NCBI RefSeq assembly: GCF_009857435.1
Contig: NZ_WWCK01000002.1
Coordinates: 558,001-622,000, forward strand
Origin: Duganella rivi
GTDB taxonomy: Bacteria; Pseudomonadota; Gammaproteobacteria; Burkholderiales; Burkholderiaceae_D
DNA: 64,000 nt
Direction of reading: 5' to 3'
Shown here: one piece after another, positions 16,846 through 25,300 of the stretch
Position numbering within the stretch: the stretch's first letter is position 1
How the letters are laid out: each line of letters starts with the position of its first letter
Position numbers and translations under genes: made by a program
The notes under the pieces: model-generated
Told to the model about the DNA's origin: nothing
Database searches by the model: none
Seen by the model: the letters and a program-made list of their open reading frames with translations, nothing else

Positions 16846-16879
16846 AAAAAACAAAAGCCCGGCTGGATTAGTCGGGCTT
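16846..16879 (-). terminator. intrinsic terminator of the phosphatase gene
   Basis: On the minus strand a 7-bp stem (AAGCCCG / CGGGCTT) with an 11-base loop is followed by TTTTGTTTTTT. It lies 45 bases after the stop of the AcpA-type phosphatase gene. Confidence 0.75.
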
Positions 16880-16923
16880 CGTTAGCTTACAGAATTGCGC
16901 GCAGTGTAACACAAAGCGCAATA

Positions 16924-18582
16924 TCAGCGGAAGCTCAGGGCTCCCGTCAGGTCGCCCGGCGGCGTGGCGTGGCGCGCGGCGAAGGCTTCGTTGCGGGTCT
17001 TCAGGCCTTCCAGCAGCGGCAGGCCGTGCAGGCGGGTGATGAAGCGCATGATCGAGGTAGTGTCGTAGAAACTGTGATCGACGTGGCCTTTTTTCGCGTG
17101 CGGCGAAATGATGATGGCCGGGATGCGCGAGCCCGGGCCCCAGCGGTCGCCCTTGGGCGGCGCCACGTGATCCCACCAGCCGCCGTTTTCGTCGAAGGTA
17201 ATCACCACCAGCATGTTCTTGAACTGCGGGGATTTCTTCAAGTGTTCGATCACGTTGGTGATGTGGGCATCGCCCGATTCGATGTCCGAGTAGCCGGCGT
17301 GCAGATTCAGGTTACCTTGCGGCTTGTAGAAGGTCACGGCCGGCAGCTTGCCCGCTACCGCATCGGCGATGAATTTGTTGGAGATTGGGCTATCGCCCAA
17401 GCCGCCGTCGCGCAGGTGCTCTTCGCGGGCCTTGGTGCCAGGCGCGAACTGCTTGAAGTAGTTGAACGGCTGGTGGTGGTACTGGAAGTTTGGCTTCTCG
17501 CCGCCACCGCGCGCATCGAGGGCCGCTTGCCACGCGCCGCCGTACCACGCCCAGCTCACGCCTTTGCGCGACAGCAGGTCGCCGATGGTGTCGTAGGTTT
17601 GCGGCGGCAGGGTGCCGGCGTCTTTTGGATCGGCGTGCAACGGATCGCCGTCGTAGGCTGGGCGGATGTAGCTCGGCTGGTAGGGCGGGGCCATGGTGTT
17701 GACCGCGTAGCCGTCCGGCGTAATGGCGCCGTTGTTGACGAAGTGCGGGTGGCCGTCCATCGCCGATGCCGGCGAGTCCTGCGTGACGGACAGGCGGAAG
17801 CCGGTCGGGCCGTCGTCCAGCACCGCGATCTTCTTCTTGGCCGCAGTGTCCTTGGCGTTGAAGTATTCCGGCACGCGGCCGGTGATCAGGAATTGGTGGT
17901 TCAGGTAGGAGCCGCCGAAAGCCGCCATGAAGAAGTTATCGCACAGCGTGTACTGTTCCGCGATTTTCCACAGGCCGAGGTTCTTATCAGTCTCGCCGTA
18001 GTAGCCCATCACCATGCCGCCGGTGTTGCCCCATGCGGCGAAGCCGTCGTTCTTGCCGCCGTTGATCTGCATCTGGTTTTGGTAGAACAGGTGCCACAGG
18101 TCGCGCGTGATGACGGCTTCCGGCAGCGGCTTGCCCTCGGTGTCGACCAGTTTGAACGGCGCGTTCGGCAGGCCTTTGACGTCGTCTTCCTTGACCACGT
18201 ATTTTTTACCGCCGATGTCCTGCGTATTCGGCACCATGCCGCCCCAGATTTTCGGCAGCGACGGCAGCACCGAACCATCGCGGTCGCGCTGCGCGCAAGC
18301 GGCGGCCGGCGCGGCCGACAACGGATTGGCGGTGCCGGGGAAATTGGCGAACAGATTATTGAAGCTGCGGTTTTCGAGGTAGATCACTACCACGTTCTTG
18401 ATATTGGCCTTGAGTTTATCGTCGAGCGAGCCCTTGGCGGCGGTTTTGGCCGGAGCGGCTTCGGTCAGCGCGGGCAGGGTAGTGGCCAGGCCGGCCGCGC
18501 CTGCCGCCTGGAAGATGCGGCGACGGGAGGGATTGGCCGGAGCATCTTGCTCTTGTTGTTCTGCTAGTACCTGATCCTTCAC
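16924..18582 (-). CDS. acpA: Tat-exported AcpA-type acid phosphatase / phospholipase C family
   Basis: This 552-residue periplasmic or secreted phosphoesterase belongs to the AcpA / phosphatidylcholine-phospholipase-C superfamily. A twin-arginine signal (SRRRIFQAAGAAGLA) opens it. The metal-site motif VVIYLENRSFNNLF, DNFFMAAFGGSYLNHQF, and the late ITFDENGGWWDHVAPP with IPAIIISPHAKKGHVDHSFYDTTSI are all present. It probably releases phosphate from diverse esters. The GTG start at 18582 is supported by a strong AAGGAGG at the right spacing. An own terminator lies downstream. Confidence 0.9.
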   Translation of the reverse strand: MKDQVLAEQQEQDAPANPSRRRIFQAAGAAGLATTLPALTEAAPAKTAAKGSLDDKLKANIKNVVVIYLENRSFNNLFANFPGTANPLSAAPAAACAQRDRDGSVLPSLPKIWGGMVPNTQDIGGKKYVVKEDDVKGLPNAPFKLVDTEGKPLPEAVITRDLWHLFYQNQMQINGGKNDGFAAWGNTGGMVMGYYGETDKNLGLWKIAEQYTLCDNFFMAAFGGSYLNHQFLITGRVPEYFNAKDTAAKKKIAVLDDGPTGFRLSVTQDSPASAMDGHPHFVNNGAITPDGYAVNTMAPPYQPSYIRPAYDGDPLHADPKDAGTLPPQTYDTIGDLLSRKGVSWAWYGGAWQAALDARGGGEKPNFQYHHQPFNYFKQFAPGTKAREEHLRDGGLGDSPISNKFIADAVAGKLPAVTFYKPQGNLNLHAGYSDIESGDAHITNVIEHLKKSPQFKNMLVVITFDENGGWWDHVAPPKGDRWGPGSRIPAIIISPHAKKGHVDHSFYDTTSIMRFITRLHGLPLLEGLKTRNEAFAARHATPPGDLTGALSFR

Positions 18583-18716
18583 GCTCGCCTCCTTGGCTGA
18601 CCTAAAAGAGCAATTGTGACAGCTTTATGATGGATTTGGTATGGCACTAGGTTGATAAGCCTGCTTGCCTCGTCGAGAAATCTGAATTAGTTTGGATGCT
18701 CGAGAAGGAGGCCATC

Positions 18717-18884
18717 ATGCAGCTTAAGATGAAAAAGAGTGTTGCAAAAGACGCATCCGAGAAAACGGTGGCTGAACCCAGCCTTCCGGCGGAGTTCTTC
18801 TCTTTAATGGATCAACTGAATCGAGACACCCAAAAACGCCGCACTGCTGCCGTCAAAATAATGAAGAAGGCTGGCGTCAAATGA
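18717..18884 (+). CDS. antitoxin-like protein of a VapBC-type pair
   Basis: This 55-residue basic protein has a strong AAGGAGG site. Its last codon overlaps the start of a PIN-domain gene (ATGA), the usual layout of an antitoxin-toxin pair. It carries a lysine-rich N terminus and a helical C terminus (MDQLNRDTQKRRTAAVKIM), but no AbrB or RHH domain that I can name. The toxin partner looks truncated, so this may be a surviving orphan antitoxin. Confidence 0.6.
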   Translation: MQLKMKKSVAKDASEKTVAEPSLPAEFFSLMDQLNRDTQKRRTAAVKIMKKAGVK

Positions 18885-19144
18885 AATTTCTATTAGATAC
18901 CAATGCTGTCATAGACTACCTGCGCGGACATCCGTTGCTTGTCGAGGCGATTGGCAGTGCTGCGGGAATCACTATCAGCGCGATTGTGGCCGCAGAATTC
19001 TACATCGGATACCACGCCGTTCTTCCTTCAGCCACGAAGGCGACCAAGGATGAGGTGAAGGCACTGTTTCGAAATTATCCAGTACTGAGATTTGATACCG
19101 AGGATGCCTACGAATTGACGTTTTTAGGCGTAATAACTAACTAA
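18881..19144 (+). pseudogene. truncated PIN-domain (VapC-like) toxin
   Basis: The N-terminal half of a PIN ribonuclease is clear: MKFLLDTNAVIDYLRG with the first metal Asp (D6), then ISAIVAAEFYIGYHA with the conserved Glu. A full VapC is about 130 residues and continues with the third and fourth acidic residues in a GxxDxxIAA region. This frame stops at 87 residues, just after RFDTEDAYELTFLG. The nuclease is probably inactive. It is flanked by the initiator tRNA terminator, so the 3' end may have been lost by deletion. Confidence 0.7.
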
Positions 19145-19172
19145 GCCGTATCGCTCACTATGCCGAAAATGG

Positions 19173-19211
19173 AAAAAGCCGTTGATTTTCTTATGAAAAT
19201 CAACGGCTTTT
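19173..19211 (-). terminator. terminator after tRNA-fMet
   Basis: An inverted repeat of about 17 bp (AAAAGCCGTTGATTTTC / GAAAATCAACGGCTTTT) with a 4-base loop lies seven bases beyond the tRNA CCA on the minus strand. A and T flanks make it potentially bidirectional. Confidence 0.88.
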
Positions 19212-19217
19212 CGAATT

Positions 19218-19294
19218 TGGTTGCGGGGACAGGATTTGAACCTGTGACCTTCGGGTTATGAGCCCGACGAGCTGCCAGACTGCTCCACCCCGCG
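19218..19294 (-). tRNA. initiator tRNA-fMet (CAU)
   Basis: A 77-base cloverleaf on the minus strand begins CGCGGGGTGGAGC and ends with an encoded CCA. The anticodon is CAT in CTCATAA. The C1:A72 mismatch at the acceptor end and the GGG/CCC anticodon-stem pairs just above the loop (TCGGGCTCATAACCCGA) are the identity marks of the initiator tRNA and separate it from elongator Met tRNA. Confidence 0.96.
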
Positions 19295-19342
19295 TCTGAG
19301 GCCATAATTATATACAAGTGTCCTGCATTGCGCAAGGGCCGA

Positions 19343-20512
19343 TTATGCGGCGGCCAGTTTCCACAGCGAGGTCACCTCGGCGGCGCGGGCGGCGTGGAGG
19401 GGATCGGTGGCGTCCGAGGCGCGCGGGTGCACCGGACGCACATCGATGCGGTCGACGACTTTCAGGCCGGCGGCGGCGATCCATTCCAGCAGTTGCTCGC
19501 GCGGACGCAGGCCGAGGTGTTCGGCCAGGTCGGACAGGATCAGCCAACCTTCGCCGCTGGGCGTAAGGTGCGCGGTCAGGCCGGACAGGAAGCCGCGCAG
19601 CATGCGGCTTTCTGGATCGTAGACCGCGTACTCGATTGGCGAGCTAGGACGGGCTGGCACCCATGGCGGATTACAGACCACCAGCGGCGCGCGGCCTTCC
19701 GGGAACAGATCCGCGACGCGCAGTTCTACTTTATCGTCCACGCCCAGCAAGGCCAGGTTCTCGCGCGCGCAGCTCAGGGCGCGCTGGTCTTGGTCGGTGG
19801 CGATCACGCGCTTGACGCCGCGCTTGGCCAGCACCGCCGACAGCACGCCGGTGCCGATGCCGATGTCAAACGCCAGCGAGGTGTCTTTCGGCAGCGGAGC
19901 ATCGGCCACCATCTGCACGTATTCGCCGCGCACTGGCGAGAACACGCCGTAGTGCGGGTGGATGCGCGCGCCCAGCGCCGGAATCTCAACGCCGGTGCGG
20001 CGCCATTCGTGCGCGCCGATCAAGCCAAGCAGCTCGCGCATCGAGGCGATGAACGGTTCTTCGTAACGGCCATAAGCCTCGTTGCAGGCCAGCTTGACGT
20101 CCGGCGCGCGGCGCAGCGGGATGCTGTAATCGGCGTCGAAAGGAATCAGCAGCATGGCCAGCGTGCGGGCGCGCTGCGATTGCGCCTGGCGATGCAGGTG
20201 GAAGGCTTCGGTCGGCGTCGCAGGTACTTTGGCTGGCTTGGCTTTTTTGCCGGACTTGCCCTTGTGATCCGCGCGGCGCGCCAGCGCTTGCAGCAGTTGG
20301 CGCGCATTCTGGAAGTCGCCGCGCCACAGCAGCGCCGTGCCTTCGCAGGCCATGCGGTAGGCGATATCGGCGTTGGTGCGGTCGTCCGCGATGACCACGC
20401 GCTTAGGCGGCGGCATGCCGGCTTCCGAGCGCCAGCGCGCGGAGTGCTGTACGCCGTTCTCCTCCCAGTGAATGAGCAATGGAGCGGATGCAGGAGAGGT
20501 TTGTACGGACAT
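19343..20512 (-). CDS. class I SAM-dependent methyltransferase (NPPW type)
   Basis: This is a 389-residue cytosolic methyltransferase. The C-terminal half has the SAM-binding motif AFDIGIGTGVLSAVLAKRG, the acidic ATDQDQRAL and the catalytic VVCNPPWVPA, which marks enzymes methylating a planar amide or exocyclic amine (PrmC, RlmG and relatives). The N-terminal 150 residues are a separate, less conserved domain with a Lys-rich linker near 82-95. The exact substrate cannot be read from sequence; glutamine in a release factor or a base in rRNA are options. Confidence 0.85.
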   Translation of the reverse strand: MSVQTSPASAPLLIHWEENGVQHSARWRSEAGMPPPKRVVIADDRTNADIAYRMACEGTALLWRGDFQNARQLLQALARRADHKGKSGKKAKPAKVPATPTEAFHLHRQAQSQRARTLAMLLIPFDADYSIPLRRAPDVKLACNEAYGRYEEPFIASMRELLGLIGAHEWRRTGVEIPALGARIHPHYGVFSPVRGEYVQMVADAPLPKDTSLAFDIGIGTGVLSAVLAKRGVKRVIATDQDQRALSCARENLALLGVDDKVELRVADLFPEGRAPLVVCNPPWVPARPSSPIEYAVYDPESRMLRGFLSGLTAHLTPSGEGWLILSDLAEHLGLRPREQLLEWIAAAGLKVVDRIDVRPVHPRASDATDPLHAARAAEVTSLWKLAAA

Positions 20513-20599
20513 GTTGGGGCAATCGACAGAAATAGGGACGCGCTACGCGCAGGCCGCGTAGCGGAGAGTGTCGCTATTATACCGGTCGGCGGCCCGTGC

Positions 20600-21490
20600 T
20601 TAGGCTGCGGCGTTTTCCGCAGGAGCTGCGGCGCTGGCGGCAGGTACAGCTGCGGCATCGTCGGCGGCCGGCGATTCGGCCGGTGCCGGCGTATCGGCGT
20701 TAGCTGGTGCATCGCTTGCGCCAGCAGCTGCCTTGGCCTTATCCGCAGCGCTAGGCGCGTTGTAGGTGTTGGTGTCTTTGCTGTCGACCAGATTCAAAAG
20801 ACGCAGCGACAGGCTGCGCAAAGTGTTGCGGTCGATGCCGTCGCCGGTTTTGCTGTTGTTGTCGCTGCTGCTGGCCAGCGCGGTTTGCAGGTCGCGGCCG
20901 ATCAATTTGAACAGATCCGCCAGCGTGCCCGGGAAGTCGATATTCGGCAGCTGCACGGTCGGCAGATCCTTGGTCGATGGCTGGTCGCTGCTGTCGTCCG
21001 GCTTCGGCAACGGCTTGGCGCCGCTGGTTTGGCTGGTGGCGGCATTCAGTTCGTAGTTGTATTGGACTTCCACTTCGAAATCGAACTTGCGGCCATCGGC
21101 CGTGGTGATGGTGCCCTTGCCGATGAAGTGCGAGCTGTCGGTCAGGCTGAAGGCCGCAGCGTCGGTGACGCCGTTGGCGCCTGCGCTGTGCTGGTAGCCG
21201 ACGGCGTAGCTGGACGAGGCTTCAAGGCTGGCCGAATCGAAGTCGATCACCGCGCCCTTGGCGGCATCGCCAAACAGCGCTTGCGTGAAGTTGCTGACGA
21301 AATCCTGTGCGAAATCCACCGTGGCGTTACCGACCGAGGCAACGCGGCTGTCCAGATCCAACGGGTTGCTGGATTTGGCGGCAGGGCTAGTCCCCTGCGT
21401 TTTTTGCAGGGCCGAGGCCTTGCTGTCGCCAGGCTGGGTGCCGGTGTACAGGGAAGGCCAGCGGCCGCCCAGGTTCGAAATGGTAGACAT
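20600..21490 (-). CDS. uncharacterised protein with Ala-rich tail
   Basis: This 296-residue protein has no signal peptide or membrane segment. The N-terminal 130 residues contain alternating beta-like stretches (VIDFDSASLEASSSYAVGY; GKGTITTADGRKFDFEVEV). The middle (LPNIDFPGTLADLFKLIGRDL) precedes a DxNxxTxxSL-like helix, and the last 50 residues are Ala/Pro-rich and disordered. Proteins with a FDSASLE / GRKFDFEVEV layout occur beside SprA-related proteins in other proteobacteria, as here, but I do not know a function. Confidence 0.7.
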   Translation of the reverse strand: MSTISNLGGRWPSLYTGTQPGDSKASALQKTQGTSPAAKSSNPLDLDSRVASVGNATVDFAQDFVSNFTQALFGDAAKGAVIDFDSASLEASSSYAVGYQHSAGANGVTDAAAFSLTDSSHFIGKGTITTADGRKFDFEVEVQYNYELNAATSQTSGAKPLPKPDDSSDQPSTKDLPTVQLPNIDFPGTLADLFKLIGRDLQTALASSSDNNSKTGDGIDRNTLRSLSLRLLNLVDSKDTNTYNAPSAADKAKAAAGASDAPANADTPAPAESPAADDAAAVPAASAAAPAENAAA

Positions 21491-21565
21491 GATGGATTCC
21501 GTTTGATAGTACTTCTACAACTGTTTAACGGTATCGTAGCCGATTACTTGAGGGCGCGGCGCAAA

Positions 21566-21775
21566 TTAGTGGTGGTGAGTCCAGCCTTCCGGGGCCGCCA
21601 GGTAGGATTCCACGGCGTCTTTCTGGCCGATGGCGTGGTGGCGCACCTCGCCGCAGGCGCAAACGCCGACGTAAGGCTGGATGTGCGAGCAGGCCGAGAC
21701 TTTTTGCAGGCGAACCTGCACGGCTTTGGCGCACTTGGCGCATTTAAAGGTGAGGGAGCGTGGTGCTTTTAACAT
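21566..21775 (-). CDS. small zinc-ribbon-like protein
   Basis: This 69-residue protein has CAKC near residue 12 and a later CAC, plus HIQ, HH and a terminal HHH, suggesting one zinc ribbon. It is basic at the N terminus, with no membrane segment. No strong ribosome site is seen. It lies between two poorly known minus-strand genes. The function is unknown. Confidence 0.55.
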   Translation of the reverse strand: MLKAPRSLTFKCAKCAKAVQVRLQKVSACSHIQPYVGVCACGEVRHHAIGQKDAVESYLAAPEGWTHHH

Positions 21776-21818
21776 GATCTGGTGCCGGTGTAAAAATACA
21801 AAGGCGCGATTTTATCAT

Positions 21819-22322
21819 TCAGGCGTAGACATCGAGCGTGGGGGATGCCGCCGGTTCGGCTTCGTAGGCGCGCTGCGCCAGTTCGGCGCGGGCCTGCACT
21901 TCCATTTGCTGCGCCTGTGCTGCTACCGAGCGGTCGGCGCCTGATGGTTCGGCCGGGGCAAGGGCGGCGGCCTGGATGGTGCGGGCGCGCTGGATGGTTT
22001 CTTCGGGCGTGGCCCCGGGCGAGGTGTCGATATTGACTTCGCCGCCGATGGCGTAACTGACGCCGTTCGGGCCGCGCTGGTAGGTGTAGCTGGCGCCCGA
22101 GGTGGCAAGTCCGCCCGCGGCGGCCATGTGGGCCTGTTCATGCTGGCGGACTTCGAGGTCGCGGGCCTTGAGTTGGTCGATCAGCGCCAGGGCTTCGGCG
22201 GAGAGCTGGGTGGTGGAGGAGGTGGTTTTTTCAGCCGCTGGGGGCGATGGCTCCCGCACCGGCGGCTGTTCGCGCGCCGGCGTGTAGCTGATAGAACTCG
22301 GTGATAGGGCGCCGATGCTCAT
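21819..22322 (-). CDS. SprA-related putative metalloprotease-like protein
   Basis: This 167-residue protein belongs to the SprA-related family (PF12118), recognised by DLEVRQHEQAHMAAAGG followed by a Gly/Tyr-rich GASYTYQRGPNGVSYAIGG and VNIDTSPG. HEQAH resembles an HExxH zinc motif and the family is described as a putative metalloprotease, but activity is unproven. The ends are disordered. The second ATG at 22322 is preferred because AAAGG precedes it. Confidence 0.8.
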   Translation of the reverse strand: MSIGALSPSSISYTPAREQPPVREPSPPAAEKTTSSTTQLSAEALALIDQLKARDLEVRQHEQAHMAAAGGLATSGASYTYQRGPNGVSYAIGGEVNIDTSPGATPEETIQRARTIQAAALAPAEPSGADRSVAAQAQQMEVQARAELAQRAYEAEPAASPTLDVYA

Positions 22323-22363
22323 GTTTGTGCCTTTGGGAGGCACCATGATAGCACCGGCGCGGC

Positions 22364-25300
22364 TTACATGACGCTAATCGTGCTGCGGCCGCCGGCCGAG
22401 GGCTGGACGAGGATTTTGGCCGAAATCCGCTCGGTCATTTCCTGCACGTGCGAGATGACGCCGACTTTGCGGCCCATCGCTTGCAGGCCGTCCAAGGCGT
22501 CCATGGCGACGCGCAGGGTGTCGGCGTCCAGGCTGCCGAAGCCTTCGTCGATGAACAGCGATTCGACGCGCACGCGGTTGGACGACAGCGAGGCGAGGCC
22601 CAAGGCCAGCGCCAGCGAGACCAGGAAGGATTCGCCGCCGGAGAGCGAGTGCACCGAGCGCATTTCGCCGCCCATGTCCTGGTCGCGCACCAGCAGGGCG
22701 AGCGACGGCGCGGCGTTGTTTTGGATGCGTTCCAGCTGGTAGCGGCGCGACAGATGGTTAAGGTGGGCGTTGGCATAGCCTAGCAGGACGTCCAGCGTGA
22801 ATTGCTGGGCGTAGTTGCGGAAGCGTTTGCCGTCGGCGGAGCCGATCAAGTCATCCATGCGCGCCCAGCGCTGGGTGATGGCTTCTTGCTGCTCGATTTC
22901 GGCCAGCATGGAGGACGAGCGGCGGCGCTTCTCGTCGTCCTGCGCCAGAGCGAGTTGCAGTGCGGTGGCGTGGTCGTTGGCGGTTCTGCGTTCGACCAGC
23001 AGGGCGTTGAGGGCGTGCGTGACGGCTGCGATAGGCGATTCGACCGGGGCGGGTGCGTCGTTGGTCGGCTCGGCCGGCGTAGGCTCGGCATCGAACCAGA
23101 GGTCGGCGGTTTCCCGGCTGCCGGCGGCATCGGTAACGCTTGCCGCGTTGCGCGCATCGGCATCGAGGGCGGGCGGCACGGCTGCGACGCGGGACGGCGG
23201 GGCGGTGAGCTGATGTTGCTCGCGCTGGCGCTGGCGTTCTTGCAGGACGGTCGCGGCTTGGTCGGCCGCGCGGGCGAGGGCTTGCAGGGCGGCGCGTTCG
23301 GCGTGGATGTCGTCGCTGGAGCGGGCCAGCAGGTCGTGCAGGTGCTGCAGATCTTGCAGGCCGGCGTCGGGCTGGCGGTGCTGGAATGCGGCCAGCCAGT
23401 CGTTCAGGCGCACGGCGGCGGCGCTGGCGGCGGCTTGCAGTGATGCGAGCTGCTTGCCTGCTTGCGCCAAGGCTTCGTCGTTGCGTGCCTTCGCTTGCGC
23501 CGCTTGTTGTGCTGCGTTTTGCGCGGCGGCGTGGCGGTCCTTGGCCGCATCGATAGCCGCTTGCAGTGAAGCCTCGACGTCGCGCACTTCTTTGCCGCCC
23601 CACATCGACATGCGCTGGTCTTGGCTGGCCTTCAGCGCAGCATCGGCCGCGTTGAAGGCAGTGCGGGCGGCGAGGGCGTCTTGGCCTGCTTTGGTCAACG
23701 CTTCGCTGAGCGCATTCAGTTCGACGTCGAAGCCAGCCAAGGCGGCGAGACGCTCATCGTAAGCGGTGCGATACGCCAGCCATTGTTTGCTTTCGGCTTG
23801 GCGCGCCTGGTAGAACCGCGCCGGGCCGGATTTCCAGTCTTCTTTCCACTCTTCGCTAGGAATATCGCCACCGCTGAAGGCCGCGTCCAGATCGGACAGG
23901 AGGCCGCTCAGCGTGAGTGCGACTTCGATGCGCTGTTCTTCCAGCGCCTTGTACTCAGCATTGGCTTGCGCCAGCGCGGTGCGCGCGCTGGCGGCCACGG
24001 TTTGCAAGCGCGTATGCTCGGCGGCGGCGCGATCGTAAGAGGCTTGCGCCTGATCGCGTGCCACGCGAGCCGCGTGCAGTGCGCGTTCCTGCTGCTCGAC
24101 GGCTTGCAGCGCCTTGTGCGTTTCGGTTAGCTGCGCGATGAACCACGCAGTGCGCTCGGCCTCGGGCGGCAGCGCGACAGCGGATTGCGCATGCTGGGCG
24201 TGCAGCGGATGTGCCGACCATGCGGCGGTCACGCGCTCCAGCGCCTGCGCCAATGAGCGCTGCTCGATGGCGAGCACGTTCAACTGCTCTGCGCTGCTCT
24301 GCGCAGTGGCACGGTACGCTGCTTGCTGGTTGACGTTGGCCTCCATCTGCTGGCGGCAACTTGCGACATCCGACTGGAACTCGCGCAGCATGTTTTGCAG
24401 GCTATCGTCATTGTGGCGATAAGGATGATCCGGCGCGCCGCACACCGGGCAGGGCGTATCGTCCTCCAGCGTTTGACGCAGCGATTCCACGCTGGCCGTG
24501 CAAGCGGCTTCCGCCAGCTTGAGCGCGCGTTCGGCCTGCGAGAACGCCGCCATGATGGCAATGCCTTGCTGCTGCGATGCCGCCAGTTGCGTCTCGGCGG
24601 ATGCCATGGTTTGGCGAAGGGAGACTGATTGCGCCTCGATCTGGCCATGGCGCGATTGGCGCGTTTCCAGGTCGAGCCAGATTTTCTCCGCGCTGGTCAG
24701 CAAATCGCGGCGCTGCTCATGGCTGCTGCGTGCAGCTTGCAGCTGCTCAACCGAATACGCGGCCATGGCCTGCGCGGCCTGCTGGCGCTGGAGATCCAGC
24801 TTTTGCAGTGCCTCGACGGCGGCGGCCAGCTTGGTGCTGGCGTCAGCTTCCTCATCACGGTGGACCTGCGCATTGCGCTGCAAGCGAGAGAGGCCGGACG
24901 CCAACTGATCTGCGCGTGCAGCCGATTGGCCGGCCTGGACGAACAGTACATCCCAGCGCTCCCATTGCAGCGCCAGCGCCTTCCAGTGCTTGTGCTGTTG
25001 CAGCCACGCGATGCCTGCTTGCTGCTGCGCTGCCAGGCGGGCCTGCTCGTTTTGCTTCGCTTGCAGCGCTGCCCTGGCGGCGGCATCGGCTTGCTCGGCC
25101 TTCTCGCAGGCTGCAGATGTTTGGCGATACGCGGGCAGCATCGCTTCAATGCGGGCATCCAGCGCCTTGGCCTGATCCAGCTGCGGCGCAGCAGCGCGTT
25201 GTGCAGCTTCGGCTTCCTGCTGGCTGGTGGCCGACTGCGCGAGAGCGGTGTTGGCCTGATCCAGTGCCTGCGCGGCCTGCTGCATGTTTTGCGTGCTGGT

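Noticed and set aside
18583..19300. tRNA-fMet as an integration site for a genomic island
   Set aside because: I found no direct repeat of the tRNA 3' end and no integrase; only a small toxin-antitoxin remnant is present.
19328..21772. Long open plus-strand frame over the methyltransferase and neighbouring genes
   Set aside because: It is antisense to three minus-strand genes, has no domain signature, and has the Arg/Gln/Ala composition typical of high-GC shadow frames.
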